DNA from: Nitrospira sp.
GTDB lineage: Bacteria > Nitrospirota > Nitrospiria > Nitrospirales > Nitrospiraceae
Direction: 5' to 3'
DNA length: 14,733 bases
Assembly (NCBI GenBank): GCA_030456405.1
Contig: JAKDNQ010000035.1
Coordinates: 1-14,733, forward strand
Under the pieces are notes generated by a model. That model had not been told where the DNA came from. It saw only the letters and a program-made list of their open reading frames with translations, and did no database searches. Each line of letters starts with the position of its first letter. Position 1 is the stretch's first letter. Shown one piece after another: positions 1 through 5,731 of the stretch. A program made the position numbers and the translations under genes.

Positions 1-541
1 AGAAGGCCGGCGCCGCAAACGCGCGCATGGAATTCAGGATCCCCATTGCCAGCGCAGCAAGACTGATAAAAATGAGATAAGGAAACATGACCCGTGTGAG
101 GAGGGTTGTCGCACCGAGCTTTGCCGGATCGTCGTGAAATCCCGGCGCCAGGAGCCAGACGATCCCAGGCGCGGCGAGAATCCCCACGATCGTGATCCCG
201 GTCACAATCGTGAGCAACGTCGTGAAGACGGCGCTCGCCAACTCCCACGCGTCACGTTTTGACTTTTGAGTGTGATACTCCGTGAAGACCGGAATGAAGG
301 CGGAAGACATCGACCCTTCCGCAAAGAGCTCACGAAGCAGGTTGGGGACACGATAGGCCACGAAGAAGGCATCCGCCGCAGGCGTCGCGCCAAAAAGGTT
401 CGCCAACACCATGTCGCGAACAAACCCGAGGACGCGGCTGGAGAAGGTAGCCACGCCGATCACACCGGCAGCTTTGACCACCGAGCGCGTCTCATCGTGC
501 GTATTCGTTGAAGCTGGAGTCGCTGCCGTCGGATCGGACAT
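1..541 (-). CDS. murJ: Lipid II flippase MurJ (MviN family), N-terminal part, runs off the window
   Basis: This is the first 180 codons of a MurJ/MviN lipid II flippase, the inner-membrane protein that moves the peptidoglycan precursor lipid II to the periplasmic face. Translating the minus strand from the ATG at 539-541 gives a short polar N-terminus, then the family signature around residues 33-60 (TFSSRVLGFVRDMVLANLFG) and ADAFFVAYRVPNLLRELFAEG, followed by SSAFIPVFTEY. Hydrophobic segments near residues 102-130 and 150-165 are the next transmembrane helices. The family is about 500 residues, so roughly two thirds lies beyond position 1. The start is well supported by the MurJ N-terminus. 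There is no Shine-Dalgarno in front of it, and a -10-like TAGAAT on the minus strand (550-555) lies so close that a leaderless mRNA is possible. Identity is from recognition of the conserved motifs and is secure. Confidence 0.95.
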   Translation of the reverse strand, partial: MSDPTAATPASTNTHDETRSVVKAAGVIGVATFSSRVLGFVRDMVLANLFGATPAADAFFVAYRVPNLLRELFAEGSMSSAFIPVFTEYHTQKSKRDAWELASAVFTTLLTIVTGITIVGILAAPGIVWLLAPGFHDDPAKLGATTLLTRVMFPYLIFISLAALAMGILNSMRAFAAPAF

Positions 542-549
542 GTACCGAG

Positions 550-555
550 ATTCTA
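550..555 (-). promoter_or_regulatory. Candidate -10 box for murJ
   Basis: The minus strand reads TAGAAT nine bases upstream of the murJ ATG, with no good -35 at normal spacing (TTGATA is 21 bases further up). If it is used, the transcript would start at or beside the ATG, which agrees with the lack of a ribosome binding site. Weak, sequence-only call. Confidence 0.25.
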
Positions 556-705
556 GCGGAACGATGCCGGTCAGTCTATCAAGCCGATGATTATGAATCT
601 TGAATCAACCTGTCCGACAACTCTGTGAGGATATCGACACCCATGCTTATCGAATGCCTGTTCGGAAAGCAGGGATACATTCGATCGCTTCGGTCTATAG
701 CACAG

Positions 706-717
706 ATGATCGATCAT
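706..717. promoter_or_regulatory. 12-bp perfect palindrome upstream of the gene at 763, possible operator
   Basis: ATGATCGATCAT is a perfect palindrome. It lies 18 bases upstream of a TATATT (735-740) that could be the -10 box of the downstream gene, so it covers the expected -35 region. This placement would suit a repressor or activator site. It is AT-balanced and could be chance. Confidence 0.25.
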
Positions 718-762
718 GCTATCATGTAAAAAACTATATTGATTCGGAAGTGAGTCCACCAG

Positions 763-1068
763 ATGTCGCTTGAACCGTCTTCACATTTGCCCGGCGGATT
801 TCAAATCACACACCGCACCCTCGGCATCTACCAGGGAAGCGCGATCGAGTTGGCGTTTTGGTATCCCTCATCTGGAATGCCGGAATATGGACTCTGCCGG
901 TTTGCCACGAAGGAAAAGGCTGAATCGTGTCGGCGCTATCTCTGTTCCCCTGCCTGCCCGGAACCGCTTGACGAGAAGGACCTTACCATTGAGCCCTATG
1001 ACCTTGCGGCGCACGAGGAGCTGATCAATAACCATCCGCTGCATTCTGCCTGGGAAACTCCGATCTAG
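763..1068 (+). CDS. Conserved-looking small protein of unknown function (101 aa)
   Basis: I do not recognise a family. The product is a soluble, acidic 101-residue protein with no signal peptide or membrane segment. It has two cysteines close together near residues 61-65 and a further one near 45, and a histidine- and glutamate-rich C-terminus. The ATG at 763 has a purine-rich GGAAGTGAG about 12 bases upstream and a TATATT 22 bases upstream of it. It is transcribed away from murJ across a 221-base divergent intergenic region. An overlapping reading frame at 770-1024 gives an arginine-rich protein and is a shadow. The stop at 1066-1068 lies 12 bases before the end repeat of the IS1111-type element, so the IS entered just behind this gene without breaking it. 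The gene is probably real, function unknown. Confidence 0.6.
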   Translation: MSLEPSSHLPGGFQITHRTLGIYQGSAIELAFWYPSSGMPEYGLCRFATKEKAESCRRYLCSPACPEPLDEKDLTIEPYDLAAHEELINNHPLHSAWETPI

Positions 1069-1080
1069 CAGGATGCATAT

Positions 1081-1092
1081 ATGGACTCCCCC
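1081..1092 (+). repeat. IS1111-type subterminal inverted repeat, right (3') end of the element
   Basis: ATGGACTCCCCC, the exact reverse complement of 2430-2441. It lies downstream of the transposase and so marks the element's right end. Confidence 0.85.
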
Positions 1093-1338
1093 TCCGGTGC
1101 AAGGTCATGAGTCATGGCGATAGGGTCTGACTGCACGCATATATTCGGCCTCGTGGTGAACCCGTCTTTGGGTTCGGGCCCTGATGGACATTCGCGCACC
1201 GGGTCCTCATCAGCAACGCGGCCTCTGACGGCCAGTCCTGCTACCAGGATCTCCCGGTGCCGGTCCGACCGGTCACGCCATCCACTCTTGAACCTCGCAA
1301 TCAGTCATGACGAAGACACCGCCTTCCCCATGGTTCGC
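1093..1338 (-). ncRNA. Possible bridge/seek RNA region of the IS1111-type element
   Basis: IS110-family recombinases use an RNA encoded in the element's non-coding end. In the IS1111 group this is the segment downstream of the transposase, which here is 1093-1338. The segment has no coding potential of its own and is rich in hairpins: GAACCC/GGGTTC (1158-1175), TCCTG/CAGGA with loop CTAC (1236-1249), and CCGGTC/GACCGG (1260-1272). The minus-strand RNA would contain UAGCAGGA (from 1236-1243), identical to TAGCAGGA at 1066-1073 in the flanking target. That is what a right target guide would look like. Boundaries of the RNA are unknown, and the assignment rests on position, structure and one 8-base match. 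Confidence 0.4.
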
Positions 1339-2361
1339 TCAGGGGCACGCCGCAGTGGGCTGATAGATCCGTCCGGTGGCCAGCAACGCCCACACGATGC
1401 GGGCGTGCTTGGCGGCCAGCGCCACCACGGCTTTGTTGAAGCCCCGTCGGGCTTGGAGCGCCGTGACCCAGCGACTCGTGGCATCGGTGCGTCGCGCGAG
1501 CTGCCGCATGACGGCGCGCGCGCCGTGAATCAGCCACGTCCGCAGAGAGACATCGCCGCGTTTCGTGATCCGCCCCAGACGCCGCGTGCCCCCACTGGAA
1601 TGTTGCCGGGGCACCAGCCCCAGCCATGCGGCACACTGGCGGCCGTTCTTGAAGGCGTGGGCAGTGCCGACCGTCGCCACCAAGGCTGTGGCGGTCACCG
1701 GTCCGATGCCCGGCGCCTGCATCAGTCGCTGCGCCGGTTCCGTCTGGCGCGCCACCTGGTCCACTCGACGATCATCGCTGGCAATCCGCGCGTCCACGGC
1801 CCGCAACCGATCCGCCAGATCGGTGAACACCTCGCAGGCCAGCACCGGCAGATCGGGCGTCTCCAGGAGCGACGGCCACAGGCGCCGCAAGGCGCCGATG
1901 CCTGCCGGCACGATCAACCCAAACTCGGCCAGCAATCCCCGGCTTTGGTTGCCCCACGCGGTCCGCTCCGCGATCAGGAGCTGCCGGGCCCGATGTACCG
2001 TCAACACCGCTTGCTGCCCTACGTCCTTCACCGGGACGAAGCGCATCTGCGGGCGGCCCACGGCTTCGCAGATCGCCTCCGCGTCGTTCCCATCATTCTT
2101 GTCGTTCTTCCGATAGGGCCTGACAAACTGCGGGGCCATCAGTCGCACGTCATGCCCCAGTGCCCGCAGCTCCCGCGCCCAGTAGTGGGCACTGCCGCAG
2201 GCCTCCAGCCCCACCACGCATGGGGGCAGGTGGGTCAACACCGCTCGCACCTGAATCCGCGCGAGCCGGCGGCGCAGCACCGTGTGGCCCCGTTCATCGA
2301 CGCCGTGCACCTGAAAGACCTGCTTGGCCAAATCGATCCCAATACGTGTAATGTGCAGCAT
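1339..2361 (-). CDS. IS110 family (IS1111 group) transposase
   Basis: This 340-residue RNA-guided DEDD recombinase catalyses excision and insertion of the surrounding element. The N-terminal RuvC-like domain shows IGIDLAKQVFQVHGVDERG (about residues 7-25), then GLEACGSAHYWARELRALGH, then KNDKNDGNDAEAICEA with the paired acidic residues of the DEDD site. The C-terminal Transposase_20 domain begins at APGIGPVTATALVATVG and includes the small-residue stretch with the serine (HSSGGTRRLGRITKRGD) thought to act as nucleophile in this family. I chose the ATG at 2359-2361 because AAGGAGGGAG lies five bases upstream, and because this gives the usual IS1111 N-terminus and length. An upstream ATG at 2418 would add 19 unrelated residues. 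The long open frame on the opposite strand (1114-2517) is a shadow of this high-GC gene. No frameshift is visible. Confidence 0.93.
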   Translation of the reverse strand: MLHITRIGIDLAKQVFQVHGVDERGHTVLRRRLARIQVRAVLTHLPPCVVGLEACGSAHYWARELRALGHDVRLMAPQFVRPYRKNDKNDGNDAEAICEAVGRPQMRFVPVKDVGQQAVLTVHRARQLLIAERTAWGNQSRGLLAEFGLIVPAGIGALRRLWPSLLETPDLPVLACEVFTDLADRLRAVDARIASDDRRVDQVARQTEPAQRLMQAPGIGPVTATALVATVGTAHAFKNGRQCAAWLGLVPRQHSSGGTRRLGRITKRGDVSLRTWLIHGARAVMRQLARRTDATSRWVTALQARRGFNKAVVALAAKHARIVWALLATGRIYQPTAACP

Positions 2362-2429
2362 GTGGACTCCCTCCTTCTGGTGATGGTGGGTTCGCACCGT
2401 TGTCCCGGTGAGACCCATGGTACCGAAGT

Positions 2430-2441
2430 GGGGGAGTCCAT
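2430..2441 (-). repeat. IS1111-type subterminal inverted repeat, left (5') end of the element
   Basis: GGGGGAGTCCAT on the plus strand, the exact partner of 1081-1092. It lies about 70 bases upstream of the transposase start. A third, imperfect TGGACTCCCTCC copy overlaps the transposase ribosome binding site at 2362-2373. Confidence 0.85.
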
Positions 2442-2471
2442 CCCATTAGAAAAAGCCCGCCAGCAGAGGAG

Positions 2472-2565
2472 GGGTGGCCTGGTTGGTCCCCCCGTGCTCA
2501 CGGAACCCCCACGATGAAGCAGTGGTCGTTCGACGTGCGCAGTTGGGGACCAAGCCAGGCCACCC
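2472..2565. repeat. Large stem-loop with 20-21 bp arms (cloverleaf-like), between IS and pilZ gene
   Basis: Arms at 2472-2491 (GGGTGGCCTGGTTGGTCCCC) and 2545-2565 are reverse complements except for one bulged base. The 53-base interior holds a second perfect hairpin, CCGTG-CT-CACGG (2492-2503), and a shorter CGT-TCG-ACG at 2528-2536. The outer stem plus inner stems could fold as a branched structure in DNA or RNA. It sits downstream of the PilZ gene (minus strand). In that direction a T-run (CGGGCTTTTTC) follows about 18 bases beyond it, so it may help end transcription. It could also be a small non-autonomous element or the structured site that attracted the IS. Confidence 0.6.
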
Positions 2566-2630
2566 TTTGAAAGAAGGTAACGAGCAAGCTTGGTAGGATC
2601 ATGTTCGGCGGATGGGATTCGCTGGTCAGT

Positions 2631-3149
2631 TCAGGCGGCCACAGCGGGATTGGGCGAAGATTTGTCTGACTGCTTCAGGATTTGGGCTTGAACGAACGCA
2701 AGCAAGCGCTTATTTTCTTGAGCGGCCCGAAGGAACTTGAAGGCAATGCCGCGAGCGCTGACAGAATGGACCATTGCGGCTACCTCAAGAGGGTGTGCGC
2801 CTTCACCAAGCGACAATCGTAAATAGAAGATGTCGTCCTTATGAACCTGGGTCTGACTCTTGATGATACAGCCGCCCATGGAGAGATCGAGCACTGTTCC
2901 ATCACCCTGAACCTTTCCCCCGGAAAATGAGAGATAGAGTCGCACGGGAATCCTGAGGTGTTGACGGCGATCGATAGGATGCGCGGAATCGTCAATCCAA
3001 AGATGGAACGCGAGAAAACGATGACTGCACGACGGACAAAAGAACGGCGCCACGAAGAGAAAAGAGGCAACATGCTCGCGTGGCGATTGCGGAGCAGACC
3101 GCAAGGGTCCAGCCTTCTGGCACCGAGGGCAGCTTAAGATCCGGCTCAT
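2631..3149 (-). CDS. PilZ domain protein with N-terminal zinc ribbon
   Basis: This is a 172-residue cytoplasmic protein. Residues 7-41 hold two CxxC pairs (CPRC at 7-10, CPSC at 38-41) expected to bind one zinc. Residues 60-160 are a PilZ domain with the two cyclic-di-GMP contact motifs: the arginine box DRRQHLRIPVRL (about 60-71) and DLSMGGC (88-94). PilZ domains bind cyclic-di-GMP and relay it to motility, polysaccharide or transcription machinery. Which target applies here is not shown by the context. The start ATG at 3147-3149 has only a weak purine stretch upstream. The C-terminal tail is basic and polar. The gene is convergent with nothing downstream except the large hairpin and the IS, and divergent from the GHKL/DUF4325 gene. 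The binding motifs look complete. Confidence 0.85.
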   Translation of the reverse strand: MSRILSCPRCQKAGPLRSAPQSPREHVASFLFVAPFFCPSCSHRFLAFHLWIDDSAHPIDRRQHLRIPVRLYLSFSGGKVQGDGTVLDLSMGGCIIKSQTQVHKDDIFYLRLSLGEGAHPLEVAAMVHSVSARGIAFKFLRAAQENKRLLAFVQAQILKQSDKSSPNPAVAA

Positions 3150-3258
3150 ATCATCTCATCTATTCATTTCCACGCAGGACTTCGAGGCCGGCATTGTCCG
3201 TCAATCGTAATCCAGCGCTCTTTATTGTGAATTGTCATCATTTTTCTACCTTCGGCAC

Positions 3259-3278
3259 ATGAGCCAACCCAGGCTCAT
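3259..3278. promoter_or_regulatory. Short perfect hairpin in the divergent intergenic region
   Basis: ATGAGCC, six-base loop AACCCA, GGCTCAT. It lies between the divergent PilZ and GHKL/DUF4325 genes and is not followed by a T-run on either strand, so it looks more like an operator or mRNA leader structure than a terminator. No protein can be assigned. Confidence 0.25.
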
Positions 3279-3321
3279 CACTATCAATCCAACGGTCCAT
3301 GCGCCGCCCTCTCCGAATTGG

Positions 3322-3363
3322 TTGACAATTACAAAGTAGAGTCGTTGACAATATATTGACAAT
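3322..3363 (+). promoter_or_regulatory. Three phased direct repeats TTGACAAT upstream of the GHKL/DUF4325 gene
   Basis: TTGACAAT occurs at 3322-3329, 3345-3352 and 3356-3363, all in the same orientation. The start-to-start distances of 23 and 11 bases are about two and one helical turns, so all three copies face the same side of the DNA. An inverted partial copy (ATTGTCA) lies at 3231-3237. Each contains TTGACA, the sigma-70 -35 consensus, but no well-spaced -10 box follows any of them. An operator for a DNA-binding regulator is therefore at least as likely as a promoter. The gene product directly downstream has an N-terminal winged helix, so autoregulation is a reasonable inference. Confidence 0.5.
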
Positions 3364-3380
3364 ATGACACCGTCACCCTC

Positions 3381-4418
3381 GTGGATACCAAAGCAAGAAT
3401 CATTGCATTTCTCTCGAGAAACCAATCAGTAACAGGCGGGACGCTACGCGCCCATCTCAAACTCAGCCGGCAGGCAATGAACCTTCACCTTCGCAGTTTA
3501 CTCACGGCCGGCACAGTGGTGCGCTCTGGCACGACCAGAGGAGCGAGCTATATGCTGGCAAACCGAGCCGCCCAACCCACTTCGCTCGCTCGTACTCTCG
3601 CGACAAATGGCTGCGACGAAGATCGTATCTGGGATGAGGTGGAGGTACGCCTTCAGCTCTCACGGGCGCTGCGTTCTAATGTGCTGGCCATCATGCGCTA
3701 TGCATTTACAGAAATGCTCAACAATGCCATTGAGCATTCACAGGCGGACCGATGCGCCATTCGAGTGACGTTAGGCCAGAGCCTCGTATCCTTTGAGATT
3801 CGCGATCACGGGATCGGTGTCTTTCACTCCATTGCATCGAAGCTCAAGCTTCCTGACGAGGAAGCCGCGCTGATCGAACTCCTCAAAGGCAGAACCACGA
3901 CCATGCCGAAAGCCCATACAGGTGAAGGAATTTTTTTCACCTCACGGATCGGGGACGACTTTACGTTGAAGTCTCACCGTATTCAAATTGAATGGAAGCG
4001 AGCGAAGCAAGATATGTTTGTATCTCAGCCTCGCCGGTCGGTCGGAACACTCGTGGGATTTTCCATTCAGCGCAGCGCCCGGCAGACGATCGAAGATGTG
4101 TTCAGCGAGTTCGCTCCGGAACAATACGATTACCAGTTTCAGAAAACCAAAGTCTTGGTCAAGCTCTTGCAACCCGACTATGTCTCCCGTTCCGAGGCAC
4201 GACGTCTCTTGGCGAATTTAGAGAAGTTCCGAGAAATCGTTCTGGACTTTCGCGATGTCCGATCGGTGGGGCAAGGTTTCGCCGACGAAGTGTTCCGCGT
4301 GTTTGCCCACCGCAACCCTGGTATCGCCATCCATTCTGAGAACACCAGCCCTCCCGTCACAGCCATGATCCGGCACGTAAGCCATACTGCCAGCGACAAT
4401 GCCCCGACAGGGCGGTAG
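3381..4418 (+). CDS. Winged-helix / GHKL ATPase / STAS-like (DUF4325) protein
   Basis: This 345-residue protein has three parts. Residues 1-60 form a winged helix-turn-helix (KLSRQAMNLHLRSLLTAGTV). Residues about 85-230 form a GHKL-type ATP-binding domain with N box EMLNNAIEHS (111-120), G1 box RDHGIGV (141-147) and G2 box HTGEGIFFTSRI (179-190). Residues about 255-335 match the STAS-like DUF4325 fold (SRSEARRLLANLEKF, then IVLDFRDVRSVGQGFADEVF). No histidine-kinase dimerisation helix with a phospho-histidine is seen. The layout resembles an anti-sigma-type switch kinase joined to its STAS partner and a DNA-binding head. It starts at GTG 3381, the first start after an in-frame stop at 3357-3359. 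There is no clear ribosome binding site, so translation may be leaderless. The gene is monocistronic, and the block behind it is oriented against it. The biological role of this architecture is not established. The domain calls are firm, the role is open. Confidence 0.85.
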   Translation: MDTKARIIAFLSRNQSVTGGTLRAHLKLSRQAMNLHLRSLLTAGTVVRSGTTRGASYMLANRAAQPTSLARTLATNGCDEDRIWDEVEVRLQLSRALRSNVLAIMRYAFTEMLNNAIEHSQADRCAIRVTLGQSLVSFEIRDHGIGVFHSIASKLKLPDEEAALIELLKGRTTTMPKAHTGEGIFFTSRIGDDFTLKSHRIQIEWKRAKQDMFVSQPRRSVGTLVGFSIQRSARQTIEDVFSEFAPEQYDYQFQKTKVLVKLLQPDYVSRSEARRLLANLEKFREIVLDFRDVRSVGQGFADEVFRVFAHRNPGIAIHSENTSPPVTAMIRHVSHTASDNAPTGR

Positions 4419-4507
4419 TACGTTCTCGACTCACCGCATTCCCTACAGGTCAAGGGGATGTATGGCACGCACGATTCTGTCGATCACGACTCGTTCTGAA
4501 AGGATCG

Positions 4508-4929
4508 TTATGACTGGGGGAGCTTCTGCTGAACAAAGGCGGTGGGTGAGAGAATTGGAATCCGCTGGTAAGACCGCAGCCGAAGGAGATCGAGTCTCCA
4601 CTGACGATATAGTTGGCCCGTGCGCCGAGCGCACAGGCGAGCACCTCGTCGTCCGCCGGGTCCTCCATAACCACGCGCATGACGCGCTGCGGAGTCACGA
4701 GGCGGGCTAATCGCGCGTAACCAGCGGTCAATTCTGCGGCACTGGCATGGAGATCACGTAGCCGTGAAGCAAATTTTGGACGATCCAGTACGCCTGCGAG
4801 TTCCTGGAGAAGCGCGGGAGACGTATACAAGATCAGGCGAGCATCTTCCGAAGCTACGAGGATGCGGTGGGGGCTGCCGATCCAGAGCATGGCCGATACG
4901 ATGACATTCGTGTCGGCGACGACCCTCAC
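4508..4929 (-). pseudogene. PIN-domain toxin (COG1569-like), frameshifted near the C-terminus
   Basis: PIN-domain RNases of toxin-antitoxin modules cleave RNA with a cluster of acidic residues. Here D6 (VADTNVIVSAML), E43, D94 (DPADDEVLACAL) and D112 (NYIVSGD) are all present. The frame is clean from the GTG at 4927-4929 to D112. It then runs on in the wrong frame to 4450 with a proline- and serine-rich tail. Shifting by one base at about 4591-4593 gives DLLRLRSYQRIPILSPTAF and a stop at 4508-4510, the normal end of this family. One base therefore appears missing after GACTC. The start overlaps the antitoxin stop by four bases (GTGA), so the two genes are translationally coupled. With the shift the last beta strand and helix are lost, and the toxin is probably inactive unless the indel is an assembly error. 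The alternative product as written ends at 4450. Confidence 0.82.
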
Positions 4930-5150
4930 ACCTTGCGACGGCGTTGTCGGTAAGCGCGCACTTCGCGGACAACCGTCCGCATCGGAAGGGCACGACCTCG
5001 AACGCGTTGGGCGACCGATGAGAGCCGTGGATGCACTTTCTTGATGACGACCGTATCGCCTTCGGTCATAACCAGGATGGTATCAGCCGGCTGAAACAGG
5101 CGCTTGGGAAGCACGATGTGTCGATCCTGAGCCACCTTCATCACGCGCAT
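4926..5150 (-). CDS. AbrB/MazE-type antitoxin paired with the PIN toxin
   Basis: This is a 74-residue antitoxin. The N-terminal 40 residues have the swapped-hairpin AbrB/MazE pattern (VAQDRHIVLPKRLFQPADTI, then GDTVVIKKV). These domains bind operator DNA as dimers and leave the C-terminal tail to cover the toxin. The tail is very basic (ends RAYRQRRRKV). I chose the ATG at 5148-5150 because AGGAGG lies four bases upstream. A longer frame to 5222 would run through the promoter. It forms a two-gene operon with the PIN toxin, which overlaps it by four bases. A good promoter lies 36 bases upstream, and negative autoregulation by the antitoxin would be usual for such pairs. The gene is intact although its toxin is frameshifted. 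Confidence 0.85.
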   Translation of the reverse strand: MRVMKVAQDRHIVLPKRLFQPADTILVMTEGDTVVIKKVHPRLSSVAQRVRGRALPMRTVVREVRAYRQRRRKV

Positions 5151-5192
5151 CGGTCCTCCTCTTCTGATGGGCGCAACACCCCACCGAATGTC

Positions 5193-5222
5193 ACTATAAC
5201 CAACCATCGCGAAGGTGGTCAA
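5193..5222 (-). promoter_or_regulatory. Promoter of the AbrB-PIN operon
   Basis: On the minus strand, TTGACC (5217-5222), an 18-base spacer and TATAGT (5193-5198) form a near-consensus sigma-70 promoter. The predicted start near 5186 leaves a leader of about 36 bases with AGGAGG before the antitoxin ATG. Confidence 0.65.
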
Positions 5223-5254
5223 ATATACGCCAACAAACAGGGTCGAGGCATGCG

Positions 5255-5320
5255 CGGTGACTTATGGTATAGGCAGCCTGGCTCCTCGACTCGAAGAAGC
5301 CTCTATACGGGGTCTGACCC
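5255..5320. repeat. REP-like palindromes at the point where the RelE gene is cut
   Basis: The imperfect palindrome around 5275-5304 (GGCTCCTCGA facing TCGAAGAAGCC, bracketed by TATAGGC and GCCTCTATA) is followed by GGGTCTGACCC (5311-5321), itself a palindrome around one central base. RelE homology stops exactly where this begins. Sequences like GGGTCTGACCC are common in REP-type palindromic repeats, so a REP-like element or its relic probably replaced the toxin's 3' end. No transposase remains here. Confidence 0.4.
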
Positions 5321-5458
5321 TTTGTTTTGGTCGTATTTCTTGGCACGAAGCGATGGATGTCGAAGGATGGAAAGGAGGAAGGTCAGCTGCTTGGCTTGAT
5401 GCTCGGCAGAAAGATTTTGATATTGCTTGCCAAAACGGAGCGTGAAGGACGCAGTCAT
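5303..5458 (-). pseudogene. RelE-like toxin, 3' end missing
   Basis: Translation from the ATG at 5456-5458 gives 51 residues that begin like RelE-family mRNA interferases: FTLRFGKQYQNL, a lysine-rich helix, then HPSLRAKKYD, which normally leads into the active-site strands. After KKYD the homology ends and eight unrelated residues (QNKGSDPV) lead to a stop. RelE proteins need about 40 more residues with the catalytic arginine and tyrosine, so this copy cannot be active. The ATG overlaps the stop of the preceding antitoxin frame (ATGA, 5455-5458), the usual coupling of such pairs. The break coincides with the palindromic sequence at 5255-5320. The family call rests on one short but characteristic stretch. 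Confidence 0.6.
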
Positions 5459-5639
5459 CCTGTCCGACGGCGGAGAGCACGAACGGTCGCCTGAGCGGTA
5501 GGAAACGGCCCTTTGACACGACCGCGTTTGACCTCGTTCAGCGCCAACACCAACTCGCGATCCTTTTTTGAGCATCCTGAAGATCTTCGACTTTACCATC
5601 AGCCACTCGCCATAAGCTTTGCATGGTCTTCTCGATCAT
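5455..5639 (-). pseudogene. RelB-like antitoxin, broken by one missing base in an A-run
   Basis: From the ATG at 5637-5639 the minus strand codes for a short acidic and hydrophobic N-terminus (WRVADGKVEDLQDAQK). At the run of six A (six T on the plus strand, 5564-5569) the frame must shift by one to continue as DRELVLALNEVKRGRVKGPF and TAQATVRALRRRTG, ending at the TGA that overlaps the toxin ATG. Adding one A would restore a protein of about 60 residues, the normal size for a RelB-type antitoxin. As written, the first frame stops soon after the run. An alternative start is the ATG at 5622-5624. Whether the indel is real or a homopolymer reading error cannot be told from sequence alone. Confidence 0.5.
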
Positions 5640-5731
5640 GCTCGACTATCGCACAGGTCAAGAGGATGACAGAGATCCCCACAACAACGCACATTGCCGC
5701 CCAATTCCTTCGCAAGTAATTGGACCTCCCG

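Larger units (their letters stand above)
1081..2441 (-). mobile_element. IS110-family insertion sequence, IS1111 group, complete
   Basis: A 12-bp perfect inverted repeat ATGGACTCCCCC occurs at 1081-1092 and, on the opposite strand, at 2430-2441. It bounds one intact transposase gene and about 240 bases of non-coding sequence downstream of it. This layout (inverted repeats a few bases inside the true ends, DEDD transposase, long non-coding segment after the gene) is the IS1111 group of the IS110 family. The true ends probably lie 3-7 bases outside each repeat. IS1111-group elements make no target duplication, and none is visible. The element sits between the gene ending at 1068 and a large hairpin at 2472-2565. 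IS1111-group elements often choose hairpin-forming targets, so that neighbour may matter. The transposase frame is open from start to stop, so the copy may be active. Confidence 0.88.

Noticed and set aside
571..759. A 62-codon minus-strand frame between murJ and the small gene
   Set aside because: It has no ribosome binding site or recognisable sequence and spans the divergent promoter region.
1114..2517. A 467-codon open frame on the plus strand
   Set aside because: It is the antisense of the IS1111-type transposase. The composition is arginine-, proline- and histidine-rich without any domain, and the other strand has the real motifs.
3345..3380. TTGACA boxes as an ordinary promoter of the DUF4325 gene
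   Set aside because: None has a fitting -10 at 16-18 bases. The regular spacing is better explained as an operator, though dual use is not excluded.
4178..4468. Minus-strand frame with a CRECGE zinc-finger-like start
   Set aside because: It lies antisense to the 3' end of the GHKL/DUF4325 gene, and the cysteines are not followed by a second pair.
4445..5668. Two copies of ACAGGTCAAGRGGATG (4445-4460 and 5653-5668)
   Set aside because: They are 15 of 16 identical, but about one such pair is expected by chance in a window this long, and their contexts differ.
5599..5694. A 31-codon minus-strand frame with a hydrophobic start (MCVVVGISVILL)
   Set aside because: It overlaps the RelB-like antitoxin in another frame and has no clear ribosome binding site, so a toxic-peptide reading is not supported.
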